A stretch of 33,619 bases of DNA from JAWLBW01 sp041687475 (lineage in GTDB: Bacteria; J088; JAWLBW01). The translations under genes and the position numbers were made by a program. Below, piece after piece: positions 21,890 to 30,065 of the stretch (its first letter is position 1; each line of letters begins with the position of its first letter). A model generated the notes under the pieces. It did not search any database. It saw only the letters and a program-made list of their open reading frames with translations, and was not told the origin of the DNA. The stretch lies in NCBI GenBank assembly GCA_041687475.1, contig JAWLBW010000010.1:1-33619 (forward strand), written 5' to 3'.

Positions 21890-22953
21890 TCGTCGCTCCA
21901 CAGCGGACGATCGATCCAACCGCCGCCGAGCACGCGGTCGCCGTCGTAAAACACGGCCGCCTGTCCGGGTGTCACGGCCTCGCAGCGTTCACGAAAACGC
22001 ACTTCGACCCGATCTTCGCCGAGGGGACGCACAACCGCCCGCAGGCCCGGATGCCGATACCGAATGCGCACCGTAACTTCGTAGCTGCCCGGGTCGACCA
22101 GCCAGTTGGCCTGGCCGGCTTCGAGCCCCACAGCCGAAAGCTGGTCGCGGTTTCCCACCACAACCCGATTGGTCGCGGCGTCGACCGAATGCACGTACAG
22201 AGGCTCGGGCGAAGAAATACCGATGCCCCGGCGCTGGCCGACCGTATAGCGGTGAATGCCGCCGTGGCGGCCGAGCACGTTGCCCGCCGTGTCGACGATG
22301 TCGCCTTCGGGCATGGGGCCGGTTTCCTTTTCGACAAAGGCTGCGTAATTATTATCGGGAACGAAGCAGATTTCCTGGCTTTCTTTCTTTTCGGCGGTAC
22401 GCAGACCGGCGCGGCGGGCGATTTCGCGCACCTCGTCCTTCGTCATTCCCCCCAGGGGAAAGCGCGCCTTGTCGAGATGCCGCCGCTGAATACCGAAGAG
22501 AAAGTAGCTCTGATCCTTGCGCGGGTCGACGCCCTTGCGCAGCACCGTTCCCCCATCTTCGATGCGGGCGTAATGGCCCGTGGCAACGAAGTCGGCGTCG
22601 AGCGCCTCGCCGTGGGCCACCAGGTGGTCGAACTTGAGCCACTGGTTGCACAACGCGCAGGGGTTCGGCGTGCGGCCGCTGCGATACTCGCTGAGAAACG
22701 GCTCGATGACCCGCTTCCGGAACTCGGCCTCGTAATCCATGATGTAAAAGGGTATACCCAGCCGATCGCAGACGCGGCGGGCGTCGGCGAAATCGTCGAG
22801 CGAGCAGCACGAATCGAACCGGCCGTTTTCTCCCTGCGAAGCATCATAGAGCTGCATGGAGATGCCGATGACGTCGTGACCTTCTTCTTTCATGAGCAGC
22901 GCGGCCACCGAACTGTCGACGCCGCCGCTCATTGCTACTACAACACGTGCCAT
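21886..22953 (-). CDS. mnmA: MnmA, tRNA-specific 2-thiouridylase
   Basis: Adenylates U34 of Lys, Glu and Gln tRNAs and inserts sulfur to give s2U34. It is 355 aa; the frame is open further upstream but the conserved start MARVVVAMSGGVDSSVAALL fixes the ATG at 22953. The PP-loop SGGVDSS is at about residues 9-15. The two catalytic Cys are in NPCALCN (about 105) and QEICFVPD (about 200), as in E. coli MnmA. The C-terminal beta-barrel has YTVGQRRGIGI and EVRFRERCEAVTPGQAAVFY. It opens a string of overlapping genes (mtaB, rnc, era). A perfect TATAAT lies only 12 bp upstream of the ATG. Confidence 0.97.
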   Translation of the reverse strand: MARVVVAMSGGVDSSVAALLMKEEGHDVIGISMQLYDASQGENGRFDSCCSLDDFADARRVCDRLGIPFYIMDYEAEFRKRVIEPFLSEYRSGRTPNPCALCNQWLKFDHLVAHGEALDADFVATGHYARIEDGGTVLRKGVDPRKDQSYFLFGIQRRHLDKARFPLGGMTKDEVREIARRAGLRTAEKKESQEICFVPDNNYAAFVEKETGPMPEGDIVDTAGNVLGRHGGIHRYTVGQRRGIGISSPEPLYVHSVDAATNRVVVGNRDQLSAVGLEAGQANWLVDPGSYEVTVRIRYRHPGLRAVVRPLGEDRVEVRFRERCEAVTPGQAAVFYDGDRVLGGGWIDRPLWSDE

Positions 22954-22965
22954 GATAATCCCTAC

Positions 22966-22971
22966 ATTATA
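22966..22971 (-). promoter_or_regulatory. TATAAT -10 box very close to the mnmA start
   Basis: A consensus TATAAT (minus strand, 22971-22966) is followed by only 12 nt before the ATG. If used, transcription would begin about 6-7 nt upstream of the start codon, so part of the AGGGA ribosome-binding site would be missing from the mRNA. No good -35 lies 16-18 bp further up. Confidence 0.4.
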
Positions 22972-23074
22972 GCGCACGGGCCGCCGTCGACGCGATGCAT
23001 GGAAGCCCATTGCCCATAAGGAGGAACGAAGCCGGGTCGAACGACGCGGCCGGGCCGAGTTCGCGGTTCGGGTT

Positions 23075-23968
23075 TCAGCGTGACGAAGGGGCCGGAGCGG
23101 GGGCTTCCCAGAGCACGGTGTCGTCGACGGATGTGTCGCCGTAACCATACCAGCGCTCGATCACCCGTTGCGGGTTACCGCCGTCAAGGTCGACCAACAG
23201 ACAGAAAGCCTTGTCGTCGCGGCGCCGCGGCACGCGGGCGGCGTTCAGGTAAAGTCGTCCGTGGGCCTCGCTGACGAAGGTACGCAGTTGCCCCTTGCCG
23301 CCACGCCAGGCGTGGTGCATGTGCCCGGCCACCACGAGGCACACGCCGTCGCCCCCCGCGAGCGCCTGTGCCAGATCGGTGTCGCCGTTGTCGCCGCCCC
23401 CGGCCCGGAAGTCGACGCCGAAAATGTCGTGCGGGTGGTCGCCGAGCCCATGGGGCCCGTTGTGGGCCAGCACGATAACCGGGTGAGGAGCCGAATCAAT
23501 GTGACGGCGCATGGCCTCGGCCGACGCCGCGAGCGACTCGATGCCGAATACACGCTCCAACGCCCTGCGAAAGGAAAGCCTGCGACCGTCCATGGCCCAG
23601 GGGCGCGCCCCCACGACCCGCACGCCCTCCCAATCGAGAAAGGAATAGCCGAGCAGCCGGTCGCCGAGTATGTCGCGCAAAGCGTTCCACTGCCTGACGA
23701 CCGGTCTGGCCGAAAGGGGCGCCGGCAGGTCGCGGCCGAAGAACTCGCCGCCGAGTGCGGTAAGGCTGCCGCAGTCGTGATTTCCGGGAATGAGGGCGAA
23801 GGGAAGGTCGAGTTGCAGAAGGGAAGCCGCTACGGTCAACGTTCCCCTTCCGGGAACCCCGGCAAGATCGCCAACGAAAAGAAGGGCGTCGACATCCGAG
23901 GCGTTGAACGCCTCGACGTCGCGCTCGTCCCAATAGCCATGTATATCGCCGATGACCGCAATGCGCAT
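23075..23968 (-). CDS. Calcineurin-like metallophosphoesterase (TIGR04168-like)
   Basis: A 297-aa cytoplasmic two-metal phosphoesterase of unknown substrate. The start at 23968 gives the standard opening MRIAVIGDIHGYWDERDVEA, and AGG lies upstream; the longer frame has no conserved sequence. Metal ligands are seen in GDIHG (about 7-11), LLFVGDLAG (about 31-39), IPGNHDCG (about 62-69), LAHNGPHGLGD and VAGHMHHAW. The WDERD sequence after the first motif and the HNGPHGLG block resemble the plant/cyanobacterial TIGR04168 group. It lies upstream of mnmA on the same strand with a 121-bp gap, and is divergent from the marC-like gene. Confidence 0.88.
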   Translation of the reverse strand: MRIAVIGDIHGYWDERDVEAFNASDVDALLFVGDLAGVPGRGTLTVAASLLQLDLPFALIPGNHDCGSLTALGGEFFGRDLPAPLSARPVVRQWNALRDILGDRLLGYSFLDWEGVRVVGARPWAMDGRRLSFRRALERVFGIESLAASAEAMRRHIDSAPHPVIVLAHNGPHGLGDHPHDIFGVDFRAGGGDNGDTDLAQALAGGDGVCLVVAGHMHHAWRGGKGQLRTFVSEAHGRLYLNAARVPRRRDDKAFCLLVDLDGGNPQRVIERWYGYGDTSVDDTVLWEAPAPAPSSR

Positions 23969-24060
23969 TGCGTCTACCTCGCCTTCGGGGTCGGGTTCAT
24001 CCTGAAAAGACCCGCCAGGCACCCATGGTACTGCCCGCACGTCACGATGTCTACCCACAA

Positions 24061-24088
24061 TTGCGGCTTCCGACGACCCGTATATGTT
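24061..24088 (+). promoter_or_regulatory. Putative promoter of the marC-like gene
   Basis: TTGCGG (24061-24066) and TATGTT (24083-24088) are 16 bp apart. A good ribosome-binding site, GGGAG, precedes the ATG at 24127. The -35 match is only partial. Confidence 0.35.
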
Positions 24089-24126
24089 AACCTGAGGCGA
24101 GCAACCAGTTTTTCACCCGGGAGACA

Positions 24127-24765
24127 ATGACCGGCTCAGCACTCGCCGAATACGCCGTGATAGCCATAAGCTCGTGGCTGCCCATTCTGAACCCCATCGC
24201 CATTCTGCCCCAATTCGTGGCCTTTACCGAGGGTATGCCGCGACACGAGGCCGTGGCGACGGCCAGGCGGGCAACCATTGTCGCGGCCAGCCTGCTGGTG
24301 ACGACATCGTTGCTCGGCTCCCTGGTGTTCCAGGCATTCGGCATCACCATGCCGGCCTTCCGCCTGGCGGGCGGCGTGATTCTTTTCATCATCGCCCTCG
24401 ACATGCTGCGCGCCCAGTCGTTGCGCTATCGCACCACCAAGGAAGAGCAGCAGGAAACCAAGGAAAAGGACGACATCGCCGTTTTCCCCGTGGCCATTCC
24501 CCTCATTGCGGGGCCGGGTACGATTACGACATCGCTGATTCTCGGCGAACACGCGGCCACCGCCTGGGAGCACGTGGTTCTCATCGCCACCCTGTTGCTC
24601 GGCATGGCCCTGATGTACCTGAGCTTGACCTATGCCGACCGCATATTCGGGTACCTCGGTTACATCGGCCGGAACGTTTCGGTACGGCTCATGGGCATCA
24701 TTCTGGCCGCCGTTGCCGCGCAGTTCATTCTCGACGCCCTTACGCAGGTGTTCGGGCGCACGTGA
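24127..24765 (+). CDS. MarC family integral membrane protein
   Basis: A 212-aa inner-membrane protein with about six helices. Family patterns are clear: the opening helix with LPILNPIAILPQFVAFTEGM, the helix with AFRLAGGVILFIIALDMLRA, and after a charged cytoplasmic loop (RTTKEEQQETKEKDDIAVFP) the block FPVAIPLIAGPGTITTSLIL, then LMGIILAAVAAQFILDAL. MarC was once linked to multiple antibiotic resistance, but that was not confirmed and the function is unknown. The GPGT motif and NP pair are the most conserved parts. It appears to be transcribed alone. Confidence 0.93.
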   Translation: MTGSALAEYAVIAISSWLPILNPIAILPQFVAFTEGMPRHEAVATARRATIVAASLLVTTSLLGSLVFQAFGITMPAFRLAGGVILFIIALDMLRAQSLRYRTTKEEQQETKEKDDIAVFPVAIPLIAGPGTITTSLILGEHAATAWEHVVLIATLLLGMALMYLSLTYADRIFGYLGYIGRNVSVRLMGIILAAVAAQFILDALTQVFGRT

Positions 24766-24887
24766 CGTGAGTACCCTGAGGCGCGACCGACACACATCAA
24801 TTCACCCAGCCTTCGCAGAAGACGATTCGGCCGTCGTACAGTAGAGGTTCGCTTACCGCAATCGAATCTCAAATTCCAGAGCTCGAG

Positions 24888-26558
24888 ATGATAGACGCAA
24901 GTGTCGCCGTACCTGAGCGGGAGAAAGGAAGCGAGCGAAGCTTCGCAAAGCTGCTGCCCCTCCTGATTCCCTCACTGTACAGCCTTATCGTAGCCTACCT
25001 ACTCACCCGGCACGATACGTTCGAGGAGTGGGATGGAGTCATGCAGCTTTTTGCCGGCAGGGAAATCGTCGCCGGGCTGGGCTACAACGGCTGGACGTCA
25101 CACTTCTGGCCGCCTTTATACTCTTTTCTCATCGGTCTTGCCGACATCTTCATGTCGGGCTTTGCGGCCGCTAAACTTATTTCTGCACTGTCGGGCGTTT
25201 TTCTTCTCTACATCGTCCATCACCTCACACTGGAGCTGACCGGAAACAGGGTAACGGGAACTCTTTCTCAAGCCTTCCTGGCGGTGAATCCGTTATTTCT
25301 GACGGCTTCCATACAAGCCGAAAACCATATGCTCGACTCGCTTTTTTTCGTGATGGCCCTGCTCCTTTTGCTTCGGGCATTGCGAATTCCTCAAAGTGAC
25401 GAGCGAGAGAGATTGAAGGGCTTATTTATCGTAGGCCTGGTTGCCGGGCTGGCAGGGCTGACAAGATACACCAGCTATATTCTCTATCCGCTGGGAGCGG
25501 CGGCTGTCCTCCTGGCAGGCCTCAGCTACAGCCACAAACGCGCGTCGAGCACTTTAAGCCTGGTGGCATCCTTTTCGGCCGGTTTCGTCGTCGTATCGCT
25601 TCCGTGGTGGCTGTATAACACAATCGCGAACGGGGCGCCGTTGCATTCATGGCAGTACATGAACATCGGGTCTCGTCTCTATCCCAACGGAAGAGAATGG
25701 TGGTGGAGTGCGCAGGCCGGGTTCGACGGCCTCTGGGACATCTTTCGCCGGTATCCCGATGCCTATCTGAAGAACTTCAAGCTGAATCTGCTCGAAAGTT
25801 ACACACTTCTGACAGCGCCGGCGATCCTTGGTGCCCTGGCCCCGCTTGGTATACCCAGCGCTCTCGAATTTCTGCTGCGCCTACGCCCCAGGCAGGGGTT
25901 CATCGTATTCGGTGGTCTGACCCTTTTCATCTGCCTGGTCTCGCAGGCGTTCGTGTTCAGCGAAGTATTTCTGAACTGGACCGTCATTCTCACAAGCCTT
26001 AGCACAGTTTTCCTTTACAACTACCTGCGCTCGCTGGGGAAAAAGTATGCCAACTTGCGGCGTTTTCACTTCGACAAGATGGTCATCGCCGCTTTCTTGG
26101 CCTGGGGAATTCTTTTCACCCACGAAACCACCATGTCCTATATCGCGAACGATGACATTGACGGAGGACAACTGGTTGACCGGGCCGAAGTCACCCGGGC
26201 CCTCAACGCCTACGATGCCGAACTGAGCAACAAATACATCATGGCTATTCACCCTGCCAGAGCCTACTACGCCGAAACGAATTGGCTGATGCTGCCCTTA
26301 CACTATCGAGGCTCCCTTGAAGAGCTCGTCGCATACGAGGGGTTGAGCAGCAGGGTCCTGGACTTTGCCCCCAAATATCCTTCAACCGTACAGCACCCCA
26401 GGCCTGCGGCCGACTACTTGATTTTCGATACGGCAGCTTCAAGGCACCTCCGTCAGTTTTCTTTCCTTCTCGACGCGAAGTCAGACGCGATACCCAACCA
26501 TTTCAAGACTGTCTATCGATCTCCCCGAGTCGTCGTTTTTCGTGTAGCCGCCGACTGA
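24888..26558 (+). CDS. GT-C-type membrane glycosyltransferase, family 39-like
   Basis: A 556-aa integral membrane protein with about ten helices. The topology fits GT-C enzymes that take polyprenyl-phosphate sugars: a first helix (about 25-42), an extracytoplasmic loop with acidic residues (RHDTFEEWDG, about 43-52) and the GYNGWTSHFWPPLYSFLIGL segment that resembles ArnT/PMT proteins, where the acidic pair is catalytic. Helices continue to about residue 405, and the last 150 residues form a soluble domain (ALNAYDAELSNKYIMAIHPA). The acceptor is unknown. It is a single gene without polysaccharide genes around it, and its codon third positions look less GC-rich than its neighbours, which could mean later acquisition. 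Confidence 0.75.
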   Translation: MIDASVAVPEREKGSERSFAKLLPLLIPSLYSLIVAYLLTRHDTFEEWDGVMQLFAGREIVAGLGYNGWTSHFWPPLYSFLIGLADIFMSGFAAAKLISALSGVFLLYIVHHLTLELTGNRVTGTLSQAFLAVNPLFLTASIQAENHMLDSLFFVMALLLLLRALRIPQSDERERLKGLFIVGLVAGLAGLTRYTSYILYPLGAAAVLLAGLSYSHKRASSTLSLVASFSAGFVVVSLPWWLYNTIANGAPLHSWQYMNIGSRLYPNGREWWWSAQAGFDGLWDIFRRYPDAYLKNFKLNLLESYTLLTAPAILGALAPLGIPSALEFLLRLRPRQGFIVFGGLTLFICLVSQAFVFSEVFLNWTVILTSLSTVFLYNYLRSLGKKYANLRRFHFDKMVIAAFLAWGILFTHETTMSYIANDDIDGGQLVDRAEVTRALNAYDAELSNKYIMAIHPARAYYAETNWLMLPLHYRGSLEELVAYEGLSSRVLDFAPKYPSTVQHPRPAADYLIFDTAASRHLRQFSFLLDAKSDAIPNHFKTVYRSPRVVVFRVAAD

Positions 26559-26559
26559 T

Positions 26560-26579
26560 GCGCTCGGTAGTACGAGCGC
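26560..26579 (+). terminator. Possible terminator hairpin after the GT-C gene
   Basis: GCGCTCG (26560-26566) pairs with CGAGCGC (26573-26579) around a 6-nt loop, starting 2 bp after the stop codon. No T tract follows, so if it terminates, it would need Rho or act only as a 3' stabiliser. Confidence 0.3.
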
Positions 26580-26689
26580 TCGGCGGGCACCTCCGTAGCG
26601 GCCCCGCTCACCGCGGGTACGCAAACACATTCGCTTACCGGGCGCTTCGGGTTTTCTTCTGCCATTGGTTGCATTAAGCTGGCCCGTAA

Positions 26690-27676
26690 ATGCCGGCTCG
26701 TGAACCAACGCAACAGCAGCCCTGGTCGACCGCGCGCATTCCGGTAGGTATTTCGAGCTGCCTGCTCGGTAATCCGGTTCGCTTCGACAAGGGTCACAAA
26801 TACGACCCGTTTCTGGTCGAAACCCTGGGTCATTACGTTGCGTGGATACCGGTCTGCCCCGAGGTCGAAATCGGTCTGGGCGCCCCCCGCGACAGCCTGC
26901 GGCTCGTCGGCACCCCCGAGGCTCCCCGTCTCGTCTCGCCGAAAACCGGCGCCGATCTGACCGCGCGCATGCAGGCCTTTTCCGAAGAGAAGCTCGACGA
27001 CCTGCAGCGCCACCACCTGCGCGGCTTCGTACTCAAGAAGAACAGCCCCACCTGCGGCTTGGAGCGGGTAAGGGTATACGACAAACACGGCATGCCGCAG
27101 AAAAAGGGCCAGGGCATGTTCGCCCGGGTGCTGCAGCAGCACTTACCCATGTTGCCGGTCGAAGACGAGGGCCGCCTGCACGACCCCCGCCTGCGCGAAA
27201 ATTTTGTGGAGCGGGTCTTCGCCTATGAGCGCTGGCTGCGCTTTCTCGACGGCACCCCGGGCCCCCGTGAGCTCGTGGCTTTTCACAGCGGCGAGAAGCT
27301 GGCCCTCATGGCCCACGAGCCGACCGCCTACCGTGAGTTGGGTCGGCTGGTGGCCGGAGCAGGTAAGGCGGCCATGGGCGACACGCTCACGACCTACGGA
27401 GAACGGTGGATGCGGGCGCTTACCGCGCGGGCGACACCGCGCAAACACGCCAACGCCCTGTACCATGCCATCGGCTATTTCAAGAAGGACCTACCGGGCG
27501 AAGACCGGCAGGAGCTGGTGGCCGTCATCGAGAAGTACCGCACGGGGCTGCTGCCCCTCGTCGTGCCCATGACCCTGGTGGGCCATCACCTGCGCCACCA
27601 CCCGCACGAATGGCTCACCCGCCAGAGTTACCTCAATCCCTATCCTGAGGAACTGCTTCTTCGTAACCACGTGTAG
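26690..27676 (+). CDS. DUF523-DUF1722 fusion (TudS-like desulfidase with YbgA-like domain)
   Basis: A 328-aa two-domain protein. The N-terminal DUF523 (about 18-160) has the three conserved Cys that in TudS hold a [4Fe-4S] cluster: ISSCLLGNPVRFD (about 21-33), VCPEVEIGLGAPRD and KKNSPTCGLERVRV. TudS removes sulfur from 2-thiouracil. The C-terminal DUF1722/YbgA domain (about 175-320) has REN-VERVFAYERW, FHSGEKLALMAHEP, and HANALYHAIGYFKK. The fusion order is common in bacteria. Its 3' end overlaps the convergent gene by 44 bp. The ATG start has only a weak ribosome-binding site. Desulfidation of thiolated nucleobases is a family-based inference. Confidence 0.88.
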   Translation: MPAREPTQQQPWSTARIPVGISSCLLGNPVRFDKGHKYDPFLVETLGHYVAWIPVCPEVEIGLGAPRDSLRLVGTPEAPRLVSPKTGADLTARMQAFSEEKLDDLQRHHLRGFVLKKNSPTCGLERVRVYDKHGMPQKKGQGMFARVLQQHLPMLPVEDEGRLHDPRLRENFVERVFAYERWLRFLDGTPGPRELVAFHSGEKLALMAHEPTAYRELGRLVAGAGKAAMGDTLTTYGERWMRALTARATPRKHANALYHAIGYFKKDLPGEDRQELVAVIEKYRTGLLPLVVPMTLVGHHLRHHPHEWLTRQSYLNPYPEELLLRNHV

Positions 27677-28727
27677 GTGTAGCCCCGCGATCGAGGCGTA
27701 CGGCATGGGTACCCAGCCCCGCGGCCCCCTTGAGTGCGCCCATGGCTTCATCGGAGCGAATGTGCTTCGACCCGGCCTTCAGGCTCCATTCAACGGCGCC
27801 GACGATCTGCACGGCCTCGACTTCGCTTTCGTTTTCGCCGGACCGCAACCATAGTCGCCCCTCGCTCTCATTAAGCCGACCCACCATCACGCGGCCCTCG
27901 CGCCAGACGGCGACGCAACGCCCGACCAACCAGCGCGTGTCGCTGATGGCATGGTTGATGCCCACGACATCGCCTTCGTCGAGACAGGGCTCATCGACGG
28001 CTTCGGTCACGGTAACGCAACTGTAGTTCGTCGGCGTTTCGACCCAGTCGCCGTCAATCATGGCCCAGGCCACCACATCGCCGGCATCAAGCATGCCCGG
28101 CCGCTTCACCGCTGCCTCGCTGCGTACCAGAGGCACGGCATACCGCCGAATCGCCTCGGGAACGAAGGGCTCGGGCCTTACCCCACCCACGTGCAGCTCG
28201 TCTTCGTCTACCTCGTACCAGGCGGGCTCGGCGGTATCGTCCTTCAGCAACCGATCGGCCTCGAAATCGGCGCTGGTCGGTACGTCGAGTACGGGCGTCG
28301 ACCCCACGATATACAGCCCCCCCAGCATGAGAGCCGTACTGAGCAGGGCGGCAACCCCGTAGCTTCCGAGCGGCTCGAACCACTGGTAGGCCAGGTTCGA
28401 AAGACCGAAAACCCCGAGCCCGAACAGGCACGCCCCATACACGATGGCCATCTGCCCACCACGTTTGGGCTGATAGGCCACCAGGCCGCGGTTCAGAATG
28501 AGCGAGCTGAGCGGAAGCTTGCCGCTCAGCCCGAAGAGCCCTATCACGGCCAGCATGGCCGAAGGTACGGCAACCCAGGCGCCGGGTCCGTCGCGAAGCA
28601 CCGTCCACCCCGCGAGAAAAAGAACCAGACTGAGGGTAAAAAATGTAAGCCCCGACCAGAGTTCGAAGCGCTCGCGATCCTTGAGAAGCCAGCGAAGAAG
28701 CCGGCGCGATGTGCGTTTCAGAGCCAC
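27633..28727 (-). CDS. Four-helix membrane protein with degenerate S24/S26 peptidase-like domain
   Basis: I do not recognise the whole protein (364 aa). The GTG at 28727 is chosen because GGAGG lies 8 nt upstream; the longer frame would run through the promoter. Four membrane helices are seen at about residues 25-44, 51-70, 92-115 and 121-141. The soluble C-terminal part (about 225-320) reads like a LexA/signal-peptidase fold: AVDEPCLDEGDVVGIN aligns with the DSMEPTLRDGDVVLVD pattern, and VMVGRLN aligns with the VTVKRL strand. The Ser position is Val and the Lys position is Gly, so the domain should be catalytically dead. A Cys-free regulatory or binding role is inferred. Confidence 0.68.
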   Translation of the reverse strand: MALKRTSRRLLRWLLKDRERFELWSGLTFFTLSLVLFLAGWTVLRDGPGAWVAVPSAMLAVIGLFGLSGKLPLSSLILNRGLVAYQPKRGGQMAIVYGACLFGLGVFGLSNLAYQWFEPLGSYGVAALLSTALMLGGLYIVGSTPVLDVPTSADFEADRLLKDDTAEPAWYEVDEDELHVGGVRPEPFVPEAIRRYAVPLVRSEAAVKRPGMLDAGDVVAWAMIDGDWVETPTNYSCVTVTEAVDEPCLDEGDVVGINHAISDTRWLVGRCVAVWREGRVMVGRLNESEGRLWLRSGENESEVEAVQIVGAVEWSLKAGSKHIRSDEAMGALKGAAGLGTHAVRLDRGATPTRGYEEAVPQDRD

Positions 28728-28760
28728 CTGATCATCCTCCCCGAGTGACACAATACCCCC

Positions 28761-28790
28761 AGTATCGAATATGTCTTGCCAAAGTGTCAA
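28761..28790 (-). promoter_or_regulatory. Putative sigma-70 promoter of the membrane S24-like gene
   Basis: Consensus TTGACA (28790-28785) and GATACT (28766-28761) on the minus strand are 18 bp apart. Transcription would start near 28754, about 27 nt before the GTG at 28727. Its position inside the longer open frame decides the gene start. Confidence 0.55.
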
Positions 28791-28861
28791 GAAGGGTAAA
28801 GCGCTCACCTTGTCGAGTTCTCAGGTTGTCAGACGGCACCGGTTGCGGCTAAGATATTGGA

Positions 28862-29692
28862 ATGTATTCGTCCATACTCCTTGCCGTAGACAGCTCGCCT
28901 TTTGCCCAGTGGGCCCGCAAAGCGGCCCTTTCCCTGGCTGAAAAGGGCGCCCGCATCAACCTGCTGCACGTCATCGACATCGTGGCCCTCGAAGGCACCT
29001 TTCTGCAGGACCTTTCGGGCGCCATCGGCGTCGAGCCGTACATGAGCCTCTCGCCCAAGCTCGAGCGCATACTCAAGGAAAAGGGCGAGGCCTTGCTCGA
29101 AGCCCACGAAAAAGCGGTTCGCGAAGCCGGCTTCGAGTGCCGAGCCGAGATGGTTTCGGGCATCATCGCCAACGAAATCGCCCGCAAGGCCAACGAGACC
29201 GAACTCGTCGTCATCGGGCAGCGGGGCTCGAACGCCAAATTTCACGCCGGCCTGGCGGGTTCGGTTTCCGAAGCGCTTCTTCGCAAGAGCCCCCGCCCCG
29301 TGGTGGTGGTGCCCGCCGAACCGGCCGACCGGCTCACCCGCATTACCCTGGCCTATGACGGAAGCGAGCCCGCGTCGCGCGCCCTTCCCGAGGCGGCGCG
29401 CCTGTGCCGCGAGGGCAACCTGCCGCTGAAGGTCGTTTCGGTGGCCGACGAACAAGGCGAGGCCGAGAAAACCCTCGACGGCGCACGCCACTTCTTTGAA
29501 GGGGCCGACTACCCGGTCACGTACGAAGCCCACAAGGGCGAGCCCAGCCTGATCCTGCGCGATGCGAGTCGCAACAGCGATCTGCTCATCGCCGGCGCCC
29601 ACGGACACAGCCGCCTGGTCGAATTCGTCGTCGGCTCGACCACTGAATTCCTGCTGCGCAATACGCACTGCCCGACTCTGTTCGTACGCTGA
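28862..29692 (+). CDS. Tandem universal stress protein (two UspA domains)
   Basis: A 276-aa cytoplasmic protein with two Usp domains. Domain 1 (about 1-155) starts MYSSILLAVDSSPFAQWARK and carries the nucleotide-binding pattern GQRGSN ... GLAGSVSEALL (about 119-140). Domain 2 (about 160-276) starts RITLAYDGSEPASRALPEA and carries GAHGHSR ... VVGSTTEFLL (about 245-264). Both keep the G-2x-G-9/10x-G-[ST] motif, so ATP binding is plausible in each. Tandem Usps are frequent in deltaproteobacteria and archaea. It stands alone upstream of the dnaK region; a general stress role is inferred from family and place. Confidence 0.93.
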   Translation: MYSSILLAVDSSPFAQWARKAALSLAEKGARINLLHVIDIVALEGTFLQDLSGAIGVEPYMSLSPKLERILKEKGEALLEAHEKAVREAGFECRAEMVSGIIANEIARKANETELVVIGQRGSNAKFHAGLAGSVSEALLRKSPRPVVVVPAEPADRLTRITLAYDGSEPASRALPEAARLCREGNLPLKVVSVADEQGEAEKTLDGARHFFEGADYPVTYEAHKGEPSLILRDASRNSDLLIAGAHGHSRLVEFVVGSTTEFLLRNTHCPTLFVR

Positions 29693-29725
29693 CCTTCCGT
29701 AGGCTCGTGGGTAACGCGCCTTCAG

Positions 29726-29968
29726 CCCCGTTTTCCCCAGGGGAAGGGGCCGGGCGCGGTTCACCGGCTTTTCCTCGCCCCAGCGAGGGCCTGCAGCCAG
29801 CATATCAGCCTCCATTTTCGGGGGGAAGGCACCCTCGCCTTCCCCATGTCCGTAGTTTGCCCTGCGCGCGCTCACCAATCGACAAGTCCCATTGTCGGAC
29901 GCTGAGGGCGATGACGCCGGAAGCGGAAACGGAGGGGTAGAATACCCTTTTCCCCAAACATCGCCCTC
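29726..29968. repeat. Cluster of inverted repeats in the gap before dnaK
   Basis: The non-coding stretch 29693-30065 holds no gene I can support but many perfect inverted repeats. They are TTCCCC/GGGGAA at 29733-29745, flanked by CCCC and GGGG; CCTCGC/GCGAGG at 29774-29789; GGGGAAGGC/GCCTTCCCC at 29822-29845; CGACAA/TTGTCG at 29880-29897; and GAGGGCGATG/CATCGCCCTC with arms at 29904-29913 and 29959-29968. Nested inside the last is GGGTA/TACCC at 29935-29947, followed by TTTT. A weak GCCGG/CCGGC stem followed by TTTT near 29750-29774 could terminate the usp transcript. A structured RNA or attenuator is possible. Confidence 0.5.
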
Positions 29969-30065
29969 GCATGGAAAGGCCCCGCGCTCGCGGCGGAAAC
30001 GCGGTTTCGCGATGCTGGTGACATGCGCGCCCCGCGGGGGGAACTACTTTTTTGTGTTCCGATTC

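Noticed and set aside
28728..28808. Upstream GTG extension of the membrane pseudo-peptidase
   Set aside because: The extension contains the consensus TTGACA promoter, and the internal GTG at 28727 has a strong GGAGG.
29707..29940. Short open frame in the gap before dnaK
   Set aside because: Runs through several hairpins, has Pro/Arg-rich random composition and no ribosome-binding site.
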